Shown here one piece after another: positions 49,286 to 60,105 of a stretch of DNA of 64,000 nt. Numbering within the stretch: position 1 is the first letter of the stretch; the number at the start of each line of letters is the position of its first letter. This DNA is from Marinobacter sp. S0848L. Lineage in GTDB: Bacteria; Pseudomonadota; Gammaproteobacteria; Pseudomonadales; Oleiphilaceae. Position numbers and translations under genes: made by a program. The stretch lies in the NCBI RefSeq assembly GCF_023016065.1, contig NZ_JALKAQ010000010.1, forward strand, positions 1 to 64,000, in the 5' to 3' direction. The notes beneath the pieces were generated by a model. The model saw only the letters and a program-made list of their open reading frames with translations. It made no database searches and was not told the DNA's origin.

Positions 49286-51094
49286 TCAGGCAATTTCGAT
49301 CAATACTTCTCCAGGGGTAACCCGGTCACCCTTACTGATGTGAATCGCTTGCACGGTGCCGTCAACGCTGGAATGAATTTCGGTTTCCATCTTCATGGCC
49401 TCAGTAATCAGAACGGCCTGGCCAGCGGTTACAGCATCGCCTTCCTGAACCAGCACGTCCACCACATTTCCGGGCATGGCGGTACTGACGTGGCCTGGGT
49501 CGGTGGCCCGCTTGCGGCCTTTTCCGCCGGCTTCCGCCACGTATTCATTCAATGATTCGAACACCACTTCTTCAGGCATGCCGTCCAGTGATAGATACAG
49601 CTTGCGCTTACCGGGCTCTGTGTTGCCAACACCGGTAACAGCCACTTCGTAAGTTTCACCGTGAACATCAATACGGAATTCCGTGGCCATGGCGGAGCCC
49701 AATCGACCCTGTCCTGATTGCTCCACCGGTAAGAGTTCTTCCGGTTTGAGAGTGCCATCCTTGCGTTGTTGCAGGAATTCGCGGCCCAAGTCCGGGAACA
49801 TGGCGTATGTGAGCACATCTTCCTCGGAATTGGCCAGACTACCAATGTCTTCTCGCAATTTGTTCAGCTCGGGGGCAAGCAAGTCAGCCGGCCGGCCATC
49901 GTTGACTGTTTCGTTGCCGATAGCCTTTTTGCGAATATCGGCATTCACATCGGCGGGTGGGTGGCCATAACCGCCCTGCAGGTAGCGCTTCACCTCGTTG
50001 GTGATGGTTTTGTAGCGTTGCCCGGCGAGCACATTATAGACCGCCTGGGTGCCGACAATCTGGGATGTCGGCGTGACCAGCGGCGGGTAGCCCAGATCTT
50101 TTCGAACGCGTGGGATCTCATCGAATACCTCGTTGATCTTGTCAAGGGCATTCTGCTCTTTCAGCTGGTTGGCCAGGTTCGACATCATGCCGCCCGGCAC
50201 CTGGTTGATCTGAACCGACACATCCTCACGAGTAAACTCGCTCTCAAACTGATGGTACTTCTTGCGCACTTCGCGGAAGTAATCGGCAATTTCACTGAGT
50301 AATTCCAGGTCCAGCCCCGTGTCGTATTCAGTTCCTTTCAAGGCAGCGACCTGAGATTCGGTAGCGGGGTGGCTGGTGCCGCTGGCAAAGGCTGAAATGG
50401 CCGTGTCGATACGGTCTGCGCCTGCTTCGATGGCTTTAAGTTGACATAGCGGAGCGAGTCCCGCCGTGGAATGACTGTGGATAACCAGCGGAAGGTCTAC
50501 CGCAGCTTTGATGGCTTTCACCAGTTCGTAAGTTGCGTAAGGTGTTAGCAGTCCCGCCATGTCTTTGATGGCAATGGAGTCAGCGCCCATAGCCTTCAGT
50601 TGCTCGGCCTGCTTTACGAACAACTCGGGTGTGTGCACCGGGCTGGTGGTGTAGCAGATCGTACCTTGCGCATGCTTGCCGGCTTTTTTGACCGCCTTGA
50701 TTGCGGTTTCAAGATTGCGCAGATCGTTCAGGGCATCAAAAATTCGGAACACATCAATGCCGTTATCTGCTGCTTTCTGCACGAAGGCTTCGACCACGTC
50801 ATCTGCATAATGACGGTAGCCGAGTAAGTTCTGACCCCGCAGCAGCATTTGCAAGCGCGTGTTGGGCAAGGCTTCTCGTAATTGGCGCAGGCGTTCCCAG
50901 GGGTCTTCTTTCAGAAACCGCACGCAGGCGTCAAAGGTGGCGCCGCCCCAGACTTCCAAAGACCAATAGCCCACCTGGTCCAGTTTGTTGCAAATCGGCA
51001 ACATGTCTTCGGTGCGCATGCGGGTGGCAATCAGAGATTGATGTGCATCTCGCAGAATGAGATCGGTGACTTCGATTTTTTTTGCGTTACTCAT
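49286..51094 (-). CDS. pycB: Pyruvate carboxylase subunit B (carboxyltransferase and biotin carrier)
   Basis: This subunit transfers carboxyl from biotin to pyruvate, giving oxaloacetate. I start at ATG 51094 (MSNAKKIEVTDLILRDAHQS), 7 nt after GGAG. The N-terminal TIM barrel (RDAHQSLIATRMRTEDML, EVWGGATFDACVRFL), the PYC_OADA domain, and a biotinyl domain with EAMKMETEI (biotin-lysine) near residue 567 are in order. 602 residues. Oxaloacetate decarboxylase alpha has the same architecture; the partner pycA and absence of oadB/oadG favour pyruvate carboxylase. Confidence 0.93.
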   Translation of the reverse strand: MSNAKKIEVTDLILRDAHQSLIATRMRTEDMLPICNKLDQVGYWSLEVWGGATFDACVRFLKEDPWERLRQLREALPNTRLQMLLRGQNLLGYRHYADDVVEAFVQKAADNGIDVFRIFDALNDLRNLETAIKAVKKAGKHAQGTICYTTSPVHTPELFVKQAEQLKAMGADSIAIKDMAGLLTPYATYELVKAIKAAVDLPLVIHSHSTAGLAPLCQLKAIEAGADRIDTAISAFASGTSHPATESQVAALKGTEYDTGLDLELLSEIADYFREVRKKYHQFESEFTREDVSVQINQVPGGMMSNLANQLKEQNALDKINEVFDEIPRVRKDLGYPPLVTPTSQIVGTQAVYNVLAGQRYKTITNEVKRYLQGGYGHPPADVNADIRKKAIGNETVNDGRPADLLAPELNKLREDIGSLANSEEDVLTYAMFPDLGREFLQQRKDGTLKPEELLPVEQSGQGRLGSAMATEFRIDVHGETYEVAVTGVGNTEPGKRKLYLSLDGMPEEVVFESLNEYVAEAGGKGRKRATDPGHVSTAMPGNVVDVLVQEGDAVTAGQAVLITEAMKMETEIHSSVDGTVQAIHISKGDRVTPGEVLIEIA

Positions 51095-51111
51095 GTTCAC
51101 TCTCCTTTGGA

Positions 51112-52527
51112 TTACCAGCCAGCATGGGCTGCGATGGTGGCGGCAATCGCCAGTGCTACGGCACTGGGGTGACGTTTCTTCGAATAGTTCAGCAGTTCCG
51201 GATGCTCTGGCACAAAACTGGTGTCAAATTTACCGGCTCGGAAATCGGGATTGTCCAGAATCTGCTGGTAGTAATTGGCGGTGGTGGTAATCCCGTGCAG
51301 ACGCATGTCGTCCAGCGCACGTTTGCCACGGGCAATCACTTCGTCCCAAGTCAATGCCCACACCACGAGCTTCAGGCACATGGAGTCGTAGTAGGGAGGG
51401 ATTTCATAGCCGGTGTAGATGGCGGTATCCACCCGCACGCCGGGGCCGCCCGGTGCGTAGTAATGAGTGACCCGGCCGAAGCTGGGTAAGAAATCGTTCT
51501 TGGGGTCTTCCGCGTTGATCCGGAATTGCAGGGCATAACCGCGATAGGAAATGTCTTCCTGTCGGTAGGTCAGGGGCAAGCCTGAGGCAATACGCAATTG
51601 CTCCCGAACAATGTCCACGCCGGTAATGGCTTCGGTGATGGTGTGCTCTACCTGTACCCGGGTGTTCATCTCCATGAAGTAGACTTCGTTACCGGTGAGC
51701 AGAAACTCTACCGTGCCAGCGTTTTCATACCCCACGGCCTGCGCTGCCTTGACGGCCAGGCCACCAATATACTGACGCTGCTCGGGCGTAAGCTGCGGGC
51801 TCGGCGCGATCTCGATCAGCTTTTGGTTTCGGCGCTGAATGGAACAATCCCGTTCATAAAGGTGAATGGCATTGCCTTGGCTATCCCCGAGGATCTGCAC
51901 TTCGATGTGCCGCGGGTTGACGATGCACTTCTCCATAAACACTTCGGCGGAACCGAAGGCTTTGGTGGCCTCGGAAATCACCCGCGGATACTGGGTTTTC
52001 AATTCCTCAGCGGAATCGCACCGGCGAATGCCCCGGCCGCCGCCGCCAGACGTGGCTTTGAGCATAACCGGATAGCCGATTTCATTGGCCAGCTTGAGGG
52101 CTTCATCCAAATCGGCCAGGTTACCTTCTGAACCGGGGGTGATAGGCACGCCAGCTGCCCGCATACTGTCGCGGGCCTGGGTTTTGTCGCCCATTTTGTG
52201 GATGACGTCAGATTTTGGGCCGATAAACGTAACCCCTTGCTGCTCGCAAAGCTGTGCGAACCGGGCGTTTTCGGACAAAAAGCCGTAACCGGGATGGATG
52301 GCGTCGCACCCGGTTTCAATGGCCAGATTCACAATCCGGGCGGGGTCCAGGTATCCGGCGATCGGATCTTCCCCCAAAGAGTAGGCCTCGTCAGCCCGCT
52401 TAACGTGTAAGCCGTATCGGTCCGGCTCGGTGTAGATAGCCACCGAGCGGATACCCATCTCAGCGCAGGCGCGCACAATTCGCACCGCAATCTCGCCTCG
52501 GTTGGCGATCAGAACTTTCTTCAACAT
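51112..52527 (-). CDS. pycA: Pyruvate carboxylase subunit A (biotin carboxylase)
   Basis: This ATP-grasp enzyme carboxylates the biotin on PycB from bicarbonate and ATP. LIANRGEIAVRIVRACAEMG opens the protein, followed by GDKTQARDSMRAAGVP, the ATP-grasp loop KATSGGGGRGIRR near residue 160, and EMNTRVQVEHTITEAITG near residue 290. At 471 residues it is longer than AccC (about 449), with a short extra C-terminus, as in Pseudomonas PycA. AccC is the main alternative, but adjacency to pycB and a divergent LysR gene supports PycA. Confidence 0.93.
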   Translation of the reverse strand: MLKKVLIANRGEIAVRIVRACAEMGIRSVAIYTEPDRYGLHVKRADEAYSLGEDPIAGYLDPARIVNLAIETGCDAIHPGYGFLSENARFAQLCEQQGVTFIGPKSDVIHKMGDKTQARDSMRAAGVPITPGSEGNLADLDEALKLANEIGYPVMLKATSGGGGRGIRRCDSAEELKTQYPRVISEATKAFGSAEVFMEKCIVNPRHIEVQILGDSQGNAIHLYERDCSIQRRNQKLIEIAPSPQLTPEQRQYIGGLAVKAAQAVGYENAGTVEFLLTGNEVYFMEMNTRVQVEHTITEAITGVDIVREQLRIASGLPLTYRQEDISYRGYALQFRINAEDPKNDFLPSFGRVTHYYAPGGPGVRVDTAIYTGYEIPPYYDSMCLKLVVWALTWDEVIARGKRALDDMRLHGITTTANYYQQILDNPDFRAGKFDTSFVPEHPELLNYSKKRHPSAVALAIAATIAAHAGW

Positions 52528-52659
52528 GGGAGATTCCTCGTTTCGTCGTCCCGAATGAAGGTTTTAGAAGAGTAACGAGAAATGCTGATTAGTAAAAATT
52601 GATATTATTTCGTTTATGTATAATAAATCTGTTATAGGTAGTTTTGAGAGGGCGAATCT

Positions 52660-53607
52660 ATGCCGCTAAGTATCCAAAAACTGGCCAACCGGCTGACCTT
52701 TCGTCAGCTTCAGGTTTTTAAGGCCGTATACGATTTGAAGAGCTACAGCAAAGCCGGCGAACTCTTGGGGCTAACCCAGCCCGCAGTCAGTAGCCAGGTG
52801 CGTCACCTTGAACAGGCGTTGCAAATGCCGATGTTCGAATACGTTGGGCGCAAGCTTTACTGTACGGCCGCCGGGGAAGAAATGGCGGCGTGTGTGACGA
52901 GTGTATTTCATGAGCTGGCCGATATGCAGAATCGCCTGGCGGCACTTGAGGGCAGGGTGGCTGGCGACTTGCGCTTGGTAGCGGTCAGTACCGCCCAGTA
53001 TGTGGTGCCTTATCTACTGCATTCGTTTCTTGAACAAAACCCACAGGTCAATATCTCTGTGGCGGTGGTTAACCGCGCCACTGCGTTGGAGCGATTGAAT
53101 GAAAACAGCGATGACTTGGTCATCATGGGCATGGTGCCGCAAGGCAAGCCGTTAACCTCGTTGCCCTTTTTAGACAATGAATTGGTACCGGTTGTGCCCG
53201 CGGGGCACCCGTTGCTTGCAAAGGGTACGGTTAACCCTGAAGAGTTTTTAGGTGGCCAGCTACTGATCCGGGAATCGGGTTCGGGTAGCCGGTTGGCGTT
53301 GGAGGTGTATTGTCAAAAACATCGTTTGAAAATGGAGCCTGTAATGGAACTTGGCTCAAACGATGCGGTAAAGCATGCGGTTCTGGCAGGATTGGGTGTA
53401 GCTGTTATTCCCAAACTGAGCATTCTGTCGGAATTGGCTCTAGGTTCTCTTGTGGCTTTGGATATCAAAGGGTTTCCCTTAAGGCGGAGTTGGTGTGTGG
53501 TACACCCTCAGGGGCGACATCCGACTCCGGCTATGAAGGCATTTATTGATTACATACAGCGGAATATTGCCGAGTTCGACCGTTTGTTTCGGCGGTTGGG
53601 TTCTTAG
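52660..53607 (+). CDS. LysR-type transcriptional regulator, probable pyc regulator
   Basis: The 315-residue protein has the N-terminal winged HTH (RLTFRQLQVFKAVYDLKSYSKAGELLGL, recognition helix TQPAVSSQVRHLE) and a periplasmic-binding-like effector domain. It is divergent from pycA; the same arrangement with a LysR gene (pycR) occurs in Pseudomonas, so I infer control of pyruvate carboxylase. The 132-bp intergenic region is AT-rich with TATAAT (52619-52624) ~35 nt before its start; LysR boxes (T-N11-A) could not be singled out. Effector ligand unknown. Confidence 0.88.
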   Translation: MPLSIQKLANRLTFRQLQVFKAVYDLKSYSKAGELLGLTQPAVSSQVRHLEQALQMPMFEYVGRKLYCTAAGEEMAACVTSVFHELADMQNRLAALEGRVAGDLRLVAVSTAQYVVPYLLHSFLEQNPQVNISVAVVNRATALERLNENSDDLVIMGMVPQGKPLTSLPFLDNELVPVVPAGHPLLAKGTVNPEEFLGGQLLIRESGSGSRLALEVYCQKHRLKMEPVMELGSNDAVKHAVLAGLGVAVIPKLSILSELALGSLVALDIKGFPLRRSWCVVHPQGRHPTPAMKAFIDYIQRNIAEFDRLFRRLGS

Positions 53608-53650
53608 GTTGGTGCTTTGGTTCCGTTTCTAGCCTGCTACTTTTGCGGGC

Positions 53651-53765
53651 GGGCCTTGGCGGGAGGTGTCTCCCAAAAACCGCTCCTTCGGCACATCCAT
53701 GTGGCGCTTCTGCTCCGCCATCCATGGCTCCGCACATTTTTGGGAGACACCTCCCGCCAAGGCCT
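53651..53765 (+). repeat. Family A palindromic element E10
   Basis: The arms (53651-53679 and 53737-53765) pair at 28 of 29 positions, ending inside with CTCCCAAAAA. The core belongs to a subtype with CCTTCGGCACATCC... and GCTTCTGCTCCGCC, shared with the element at 57376. Forward orientation. Confidence 0.88.
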
Positions 53766-53833
53766 TCGGGCGCACGGAGAAATAGTCAGAGCGTTCATGG
53801 GTGTTTTAAATAGGTTATTTGCAGAAGTGAGAC

Positions 53834-53945
53834 GGGGTGGGTTTTAGCCCCCTTCCCAAAAATTTCGTAGGCCATGGATGGCCGGAGAGAAGCGCACATG
53901 GATGTGCTCGTAGCGGTTTTTGGGAAGGGGGCTAAAACTCACCCC
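53834..53945 (-). repeat. Family A palindromic element E11
   Basis: The arms (53834-53862 and 53917-53945) pair at 28 of 29 positions, the exception a G-T-type change. The core is identical to that at 39710 and to the reverse complement of that at 41349. Reverse orientation, facing E10. Confidence 0.88.
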
Positions 53946-54002
53946 CTCCCCATACTTTCTCAGGCTGGGGCCTGATTTAAAGTCCCCCGCCAGAGTTGGC
54001 TC

Positions 54003-55454
54003 TTAGCCACCAAGCTTACGCAGAAGAATCTCGTTGAACAGCTTAGGGTTGCCTTGGCCCTTGGAGGCTTTCATCAATGGGCCCATAAAGCCGCCAAGCA
54101 TCTTCTTGCGCTTCTTCGGATCTTCCTCGCCCTGGAACTGGGCAACCTGATCCGGCATGCCGGCCAGAACCTCGTCTACCATCGCTTCCAGAGCGCCCGT
54201 ATCCGACACCTGCTTCAGACCCTTGGCGTCGATAATCGCATCCACGTCATCGTTCTCGCCGGTCCAAAGAGCCTCAAACACCTTCTTCGCACCGGAAGAC
54301 GAGAGCGTGTTGTCGGCAATACGAGTCACCAACGCACCCAGTTGAGCGCCCGTGATCGGAGCGTCGGCTACCGACTTCTCTTCCGCATTCAAGCGCGCAG
54401 AAAACTCACCTTGAACCCAGTTGGAAGCCAGTTTCGCGTCCTTCCCATGCTCAACGGTTTCCTCGAAGAAACCGGCCAGCTTGGCGTCTGCAGACAGAAT
54501 GCCCGCATCGTAGTCGTTTAGACCATACTGCTCCTTGAAGCGAGCGCGGCGAGCATCGGGCAGCTCGGGCAAACGGGCGCGGGCCTCTTCAATGAAGCTG
54601 TCGTCGATTTCGACTGGCAGCAGGTCCGGGCAAGGGAAGTAGCGGTAGTCGTTAGCTTCTTCCTTGCTCCGCATGGAGCGGGACTCGTCCCGGTCGCCGT
54701 TGTACAAGCGGGTTTCCTGAATGATCTCGCCGCCGTCTTCCAGGATATCCATCTGGCGCTCAACTTCGTGCGCGATGGCCTGTTCCATAAACCGGAAGGA
54801 GTTCAGGTTCTTGGTTTCGGTACGGGTGCCGAGAGTGTCAGAGCCTTTGGGCTTCAGAGAGATGTTCACGTCGAAACGCATAGAGCCCTGAGACATATCA
54901 CCGTCGCAGATACCCAGTGAAGTCACCAGACTGTGCAGCTTCTTGGCGAAGGCCACAGCTTCTTCGGCACTGTTCATGTCCGGCTCGGTCACCACCTCGA
55001 TCAGCGGTGTGCCGGCGCGGTTCAAATCGATGCCGGACATGCCGTGGTAATCCTCATGCAAGGATTTGCCAGCGTCTTCTTCCAAGTGTGCGTGGTGAAT
55101 GCGAACCCGCTTGGTGCTGCCGTCGGACAGGTCGATGTCAACGTGGCCAGGACCCACAATCGGCTGCTCCAATTGGGTGGTTTGATAACCCTTGGGCAAG
55201 TCCGGGTAGAAGTAGTTCTTTCGCTCAAACACCGAGCGACGACCAATCTCGGAATTGGTGGCCAAACCAAACATGACGGCATAGCGAAACGCTTGTTCGT
55301 TCGGAACCGGCAGCGTGCCCGGCATGGCCAGATCAACGGCGTTGGCCTGGGTGTTGGGCTCAGCGCCAAATGCGGTGCTGGAGCCAGAGAAAATTTTGGT
55401 TTTGGTGGCAAGCTGAACGTGAATTTCCAGCCCGATCACGATATCCCACTGCAT
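54003..55454 (-). CDS. gatB: Asp-tRNA(Asn)/Glu-tRNA(Gln) amidotransferase subunit B
   Basis: GatB is the kinase/tRNA-binding subunit of the amidotransferase that converts Glu-tRNA(Gln) or Asp-tRNA(Asn) to the correct amide form. The 483-residue protein has the start [44 protein letters not shown] and [14 protein letters not shown], all GatB signatures, and a C-terminal YqeY-like tail with [15 protein letters not shown]. Last gene of the gatC-gatA-gatB operon. Confidence 0.97.
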   Translation of the reverse strand: MQWDIVIGLEIHVQLATKTKIFSGSSTAFGAEPNTQANAVDLAMPGTLPVPNEQAFRYAVMFGLATNSEIGRRSVFERKNYFYPDLPKGYQTTQLEQPIVGPGHVDIDLSDGSTKRVRIHHAHLEEDAGKSLHEDYHGMSGIDLNRAGTPLIEVVTEPDMNSAEEAVAFAKKLHSLVTSLGICDGDMSQGSMRFDVNISLKPKGSDTLGTRTETKNLNSFRFMEQAIAHEVERQMDILEDGGEIIQETRLYNGDRDESRSMRSKEEANDYRYFPCPDLLPVEIDDSFIEEARARLPELPDARRARFKEQYGLNDYDAGILSADAKLAGFFEETVEHGKDAKLASNWVQGEFSARLNAEEKSVADAPITGAQLGALVTRIADNTLSSSGAKKVFEALWTGENDDVDAIIDAKGLKQVSDTGALEAMVDEVLAGMPDQVAQFQGEEDPKKRKKMLGGFMGPLMKASKGQGNPKLFNEILLRKLGG

Positions 55455-55476
55455 GTGTTCGTCTCCTTATCCGGGC

Positions 55477-56922
55477 TTATTGAGGTTCACGCTGGTGCCA
55501 ATCGGTCACCTGCTGGAATTGATGGGCGGCGTTCAGCAAACGCGCTTCAGAGAAGTAATCCCCGATAATCTGCAAGCCAACCGGCAAGCCGTTCACAAAG
55601 CCTGCGGGCACCGACATGGCCGGAATGCCTGCCAGGTTAATGGCAATGGTGAATACGTCTTCCAGATACATAGTCACCGGATCCGTCGTCTTCTCGCCCT
55701 GCACGAACGCGGGCGAGGGCGACACCGGGCTCATCATCACGTCCACTTCTTTGAACGCGTTGATGAAGTCTTGCTGGATCAAACGGCGAACCTTCTGAGC
55801 CTTGAGGTAATAGGCATCAAAGTAACCGGCTGACAACGCATAACTACCGACCAGAATCCGGCGCTTAACCTCGTTGCCGAAGCCTTCCGCCCGGGTGCGG
55901 GTGTACATGTCCATCAGATCTTTCGGGTTCTCGCAGCGATAGCCGTAACGCGCGCCGTCAAAACGGGACAAGTTGGCAGAGGCTTCCGCCGGAGCAATTA
56001 CGTAGTACGCAGCGATAGCCAGTTTGGCGTTCGGCAGGGACACTTCCTTCACCGTAGCGCCCAGCTTCTCGTATTCGCGCACCGCATTGCGAACCTGCTC
56101 TTCCATAGCGGGTGACAATTGCTCGCTGAAGTATTCCTTCGGCAGGCCAATTTTCAGACCTTTCAGCGGCTCGTTCAGCGTCGCGGTGTAGTCCGGCACT
56201 TCCCGGTCGATGCAGGTGGAGTCCTTCGGATCAAAACCCGCCATCACATTCATCATCAGCGCCGCGTCTTCCGCCGTGCGGGCCATAGGGCCGCCCTGAT
56301 CCAGCGAAGAAGCAAACGCAATCATGCCGTAACGGGAAACCCGGCCATAAGTCGGCTTCAAACCCGTAATGCCGCACAGCGCCGCAGGCTGGCGGATAGA
56401 ACCGCCGGTGTCAGTACCCGTCGCTGCCGGCACCAAACGCGCCGCAACAGCCGCAGCAGAACCGCCGGAAGAGCCACCCGGAACACGCTTGTCGCCCCAC
56501 GGGTTGGTCACCGCACCAAAGAAGCTGGACTCGTTGGAAGACCCCATGGCGAACTCATCCATGTTGGTCTTACCCAAACAAACCGCACCGGCCGCTTTAA
56601 AGTTTGCGGTAACCGTGGCGTCGTAAGGCGGGACAAAATTCTCCAGCATCTTCGAGCCGCAAGTAGTGCGAACGCCGTTGGTGCAGAAAATATCCTTGTG
56701 GGCAAACGGAACCCCGGTCCACGCCGTCGCCTTGCCAGCTGCCCGCATCTCATCAGCTGCCTTGGCCTCGGCCAGTGCCTGGTCTGCGGAGATGGTAATA
56801 AAACTGTTGTATTTGCCGTCTTCACTCTTCAGACGATCGAGGAACTGTTGCGTCAGCTCCACGCTTGAAATCTTCCCGCTCTCCAGCTCTTTGGAAAGCT
56901 CTGCTACGGATTTGTTATGCAT
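55477..56922 (-). CDS. gatA: Asp-tRNA(Asn)/Glu-tRNA(Gln) amidotransferase subunit A
   Basis: GatA is the glutaminase/amidase subunit supplying ammonia. The amidase-signature catalytic triad is present: Lys in PFAHKDIF near residue 74, and the two Ser in [13 protein letters not shown] and [13 protein letters not shown] (near 150 and 174). I choose ATG 56922 ([16 protein letters not shown]), 6 nt after AGGA; an ATG one codon earlier is possible. 481 residues fits. 22 nt upstream of gatB. Confidence 0.96.
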   Translation of the reverse strand: MHNKSVAELSKELESGKISSVELTQQFLDRLKSEDGKYNSFITISADQALAEAKAADEMRAAGKATAWTGVPFAHKDIFCTNGVRTTCGSKMLENFVPPYDATVTANFKAAGAVCLGKTNMDEFAMGSSNESSFFGAVTNPWGDKRVPGGSSGGSAAAVAARLVPAATGTDTGGSIRQPAALCGITGLKPTYGRVSRYGMIAFASSLDQGGPMARTAEDAALMMNVMAGFDPKDSTCIDREVPDYTATLNEPLKGLKIGLPKEYFSEQLSPAMEEQVRNAVREYEKLGATVKEVSLPNAKLAIAAYYVIAPAEASANLSRFDGARYGYRCENPKDLMDMYTRTRAEGFGNEVKRRILVGSYALSAGYFDAYYLKAQKVRRLIQQDFINAFKEVDVMMSPVSPSPAFVQGEKTTDPVTMYLEDVFTIAINLAGIPAMSVPAGFVNGLPVGLQIIGDYFSEARLLNAAHQFQQVTDWHQREPQ

Positions 56923-56993
56923 CATCAATCCTGAAATCTTTGATGGTCAGAAAAATGCCGGGTAAAAGGCAGTGGCTGCTTACTTGAACCGTT

Positions 56994-57281
56994 TCACTCA
57001 ATAACCTTGGGAACCAGATACAGCCCATCCTCGGTCGCTGGCGCAATCGCCTGAAACGCTTCCCGCTGATTGGTTTCGGTAACCTCATCCGCGCGCAAAC
57101 GCTGAACCGCATCCAACGGATGCGCCATCGGCTCCACGGCCTCTGTATCCGCAGCGCTTAATTGATCAACCAGATCCAGAATATTGCCCAGATCTTTCTC
57201 CAGAGCCGAAACCTGCTCGTCATCCACTTTGATGCGGGCGAGCACGGCAACTTTTTCAATGTCCTCGCGGGAAATGCTCAT
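56994..57281 (-). CDS. gatC: Asp-tRNA(Asn)/Glu-tRNA(Gln) amidotransferase subunit C
   Basis: GatC is the small scaffold that wraps around GatA and links it to GatB. The 95-residue product shows ISREDIEKVAVLARIKVD and EPMAHPLDAVQRLRADEV, the family core, and ends LVPKVIE as is typical. It is first in the gatCAB operon, divergent from mreB with a 396-bp gap. The presence of GatCAB implies a route through misacylated tRNA-Asn or tRNA-Gln. Confidence 0.95.
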   Translation of the reverse strand: MSISREDIEKVAVLARIKVDDEQVSALEKDLGNILDLVDQLSAADTEAVEPMAHPLDAVQRLRADEVTETNQREAFQAIAPATEDGLYLVPKVIE

Positions 57282-58721
<1,440 letters not shown>

Positions 58722-58741
58722 TCCCGTGGGGGGAACTCACC

Positions 58742-59623
58742 ATTAAAACAATCTTCGTTCAGGGGCCAATACCCGGCTTCAGACTCCTCCTCGTCATACT
58801 GTTATCGGCAGCGTTAATCGCTGCCGATAGCCGTTCTGACAGACTGTCGATCGTACGCAGCTCCATCGAAACGGGACTGGCCCCGGTCTATTGGCTGGGC
58901 AATATGCCCACGCGCTTTGGGGATTGGCTCGACGGCTCGTTTGAAGACCACGAAGATCTGCAAAAGAAAAACGAAGAGCTGCAAACCCGCCTGCTGATTC
59001 TGGAACGACGAGCGCTGAAATACGCCGCCCTGGCTTCCGAAAACAACGAACTCCGCCGTTTGATGAACTCTGCCGAAGTGTTGGATGACCGTGTCATCGT
59101 CGGCGAAGTGGTAGGCGTTTCGCCAGACCCGTACACCCACGAAATCGTCATCAACAAAGGTCAGAGTGACGGTATTACCGTTGGCCAGGCGGTGCTGGAT
59201 GCCCAAGGCTTGATGGGGCAGGTGATCCAGACCAGCCAGTTTACCTCGCGGGTGCTGTTGGTGTCTGATAGTAGCCATGCCGTACCCGTGGAAGTGTTGC
59301 GCAACGGCCTGCGTGCAATCCTGCTAGGCAGTGGCCAACCCGATACTCTGGATCTGGTGCACGTGCCGGACACCGCGGACATTCGCGAAGGAGATGTACT
59401 GGTCAGTTCCGGCTTGGGAGGGCGTTTCCCGTCTGGTTATCCCGTGGCTGAAATCACCGAGATCGTAAAAGAACCGGGCGAACCCTTTGTGACCATAGGT
59501 GCGGCGCCGAAAGCGCGACTGAATCAGAGCCGACTGGTGCTGGTCGTGTTCCAGCCGAAAACCCGGCAAGATGAAGAGCCGGAGAGCGAAGAGCTGGCTC
59601 CGGATGAAGGGGAGGCACCCTGA
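58742..59623 (+). CDS. mreC: Rod shape-determining protein MreC with no standard start codon
   Basis: MreC is the periplasmic partner that links MreB to the wall synthases. The conserved N-terminus (IFVQGPIPGFRLLLVILLSAALIAADS) with its membrane anchor is encoded, but no ATG, GTG or TTG in frame precedes it before a stop at 58682. The ATT at 58742, 7 nt after GGGGGGAA, is the best in-frame start (293 residues). The first ATG (58904) would lose the anchor. Alternatively one G too many in the run 58728-58733 puts a GTG at 58726 out of frame. Coiled coil near 73-105, beta domain after. Acidic C-terminus. Confidence 0.9.
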   Translation: MKTIFVQGPIPGFRLLLVILLSAALIAADSRSDRLSIVRSSIETGLAPVYWLGNMPTRFGDWLDGSFEDHEDLQKKNEELQTRLLILERRALKYAALASENNELRRLMNSAEVLDDRVIVGEVVGVSPDPYTHEIVINKGQSDGITVGQAVLDAQGLMGQVIQTSQFTSRVLLVSDSSHAVPVEVLRNGLRAILLGSGQPDTLDLVHVPDTADIREGDVLVSSGLGGRFPSGYPVAEITEIVKEPGEPFVTIGAAPKARLNQSRLVLVVFQPKTRQDEEPESEELAPDEGEAP

Positions 59624-60099
59624 TGCTGTCGGTTATTAGCTACCCACTGTTTTTGATTTCCGTTCTGGTGTCGCTGGTTCTGAGCATTTCCTTGTTCCCT
59701 GTGGGCTGGTTCGAATTTCGGCCCGAATGGTTGGGGCTTGTGGTGTTTTACTGGACTTTCCGGGCACCGGCGCAATTTGGCGTAATTCTGGCGTGGTGCC
59801 TGGGTTTGTTGCTGGATACTCTTGAGTCTACCCCGCTGGGCGTTAACGCCATGGGCATGGCGTTGATAGCGTTTTTGGTGTTGACAGTACACCAGCGACT
59901 TCGCATGTATCCGTTGCCGCAACAATGCCTTATGGTCTTTCTGTTGTTGGGCATCAATCAGATGCTGGTGCACTTTATTAAACAGCTGGTGGGTGCCGAG
60001 AATACTGGCTTCAGCTATCTTTGGCCTGCCGTCACCAGTGCCTTGATCTGGCCGTTGTTCAGCAGTGTACTGGACCATATCAATCGAAAACTGGGGTAA
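59623..60099 (+). CDS. mreD: Rod shape-determining protein MreD
   Basis: MreD is an integral inner-membrane protein of the elongasome. The 158-residue product has about five hydrophobic segments (LSVISYPLFLISVLVSLVLS, EWLGLVVFYWTFRAP, ILAWCLGLLLDTLES, GMALIAFLVLTVHQRL, CLMVFLLLGINQMLVHF) and the family LGLLLDTLESTPLGVNAMG stretch. The ATG overlaps the mreC stop (TGATG), so the two are coupled. Length equals the norm (162 in E. coli). Confidence 0.95.
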   Translation: MLSVISYPLFLISVLVSLVLSISLFPVGWFEFRPEWLGLVVFYWTFRAPAQFGVILAWCLGLLLDTLESTPLGVNAMGMALIAFLVLTVHQRLRMYPLPQQCLMVFLLLGINQMLVHFIKQLVGAENTGFSYLWPAVTSALIWPLFSSVLDHINRKLG

Positions 60100-60105
60100 A
60101 ACCAT

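Larger units (their letters stand above)
53608..54002. other. 395-bp convergent gap between the LysR gene and gatB
   Basis: Contains two family A elements, E10 (53651-53765) and E11 (53834-53945), core-to-core in inverted orientation, separated by about 70 bp. No separate terminator with T-tract is evident, so the elements themselves may end transcription of both genes. No gene is seen. Confidence 0.8.

Noticed and set aside
49286..52527. Oxaloacetate decarboxylase (oadA) and acetyl-CoA carboxylase (accC) labels
   Set aside because: There are no membrane subunits oadB/oadG and no accB next to the biotin carboxylase. The biotin carrier is fused to the transcarboxylase, and a divergent LysR gene matches the pyruvate carboxylase locus of Pseudomonas.
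53651..53945. Ordinary rho-independent terminators
   Set aside because: Some elements may stop transcription, but others lie between divergent genes (41349, 57376), T-tracts are inside the stem rather than after it, and the internal core is conserved, which terminators do not need.
58904..59623. mreC starting at the first ATG, 58904
   Set aside because: This would remove the signal-anchor and the conserved N-terminus encoded upstream in the same open frame. The product would lack a means of membrane insertion.
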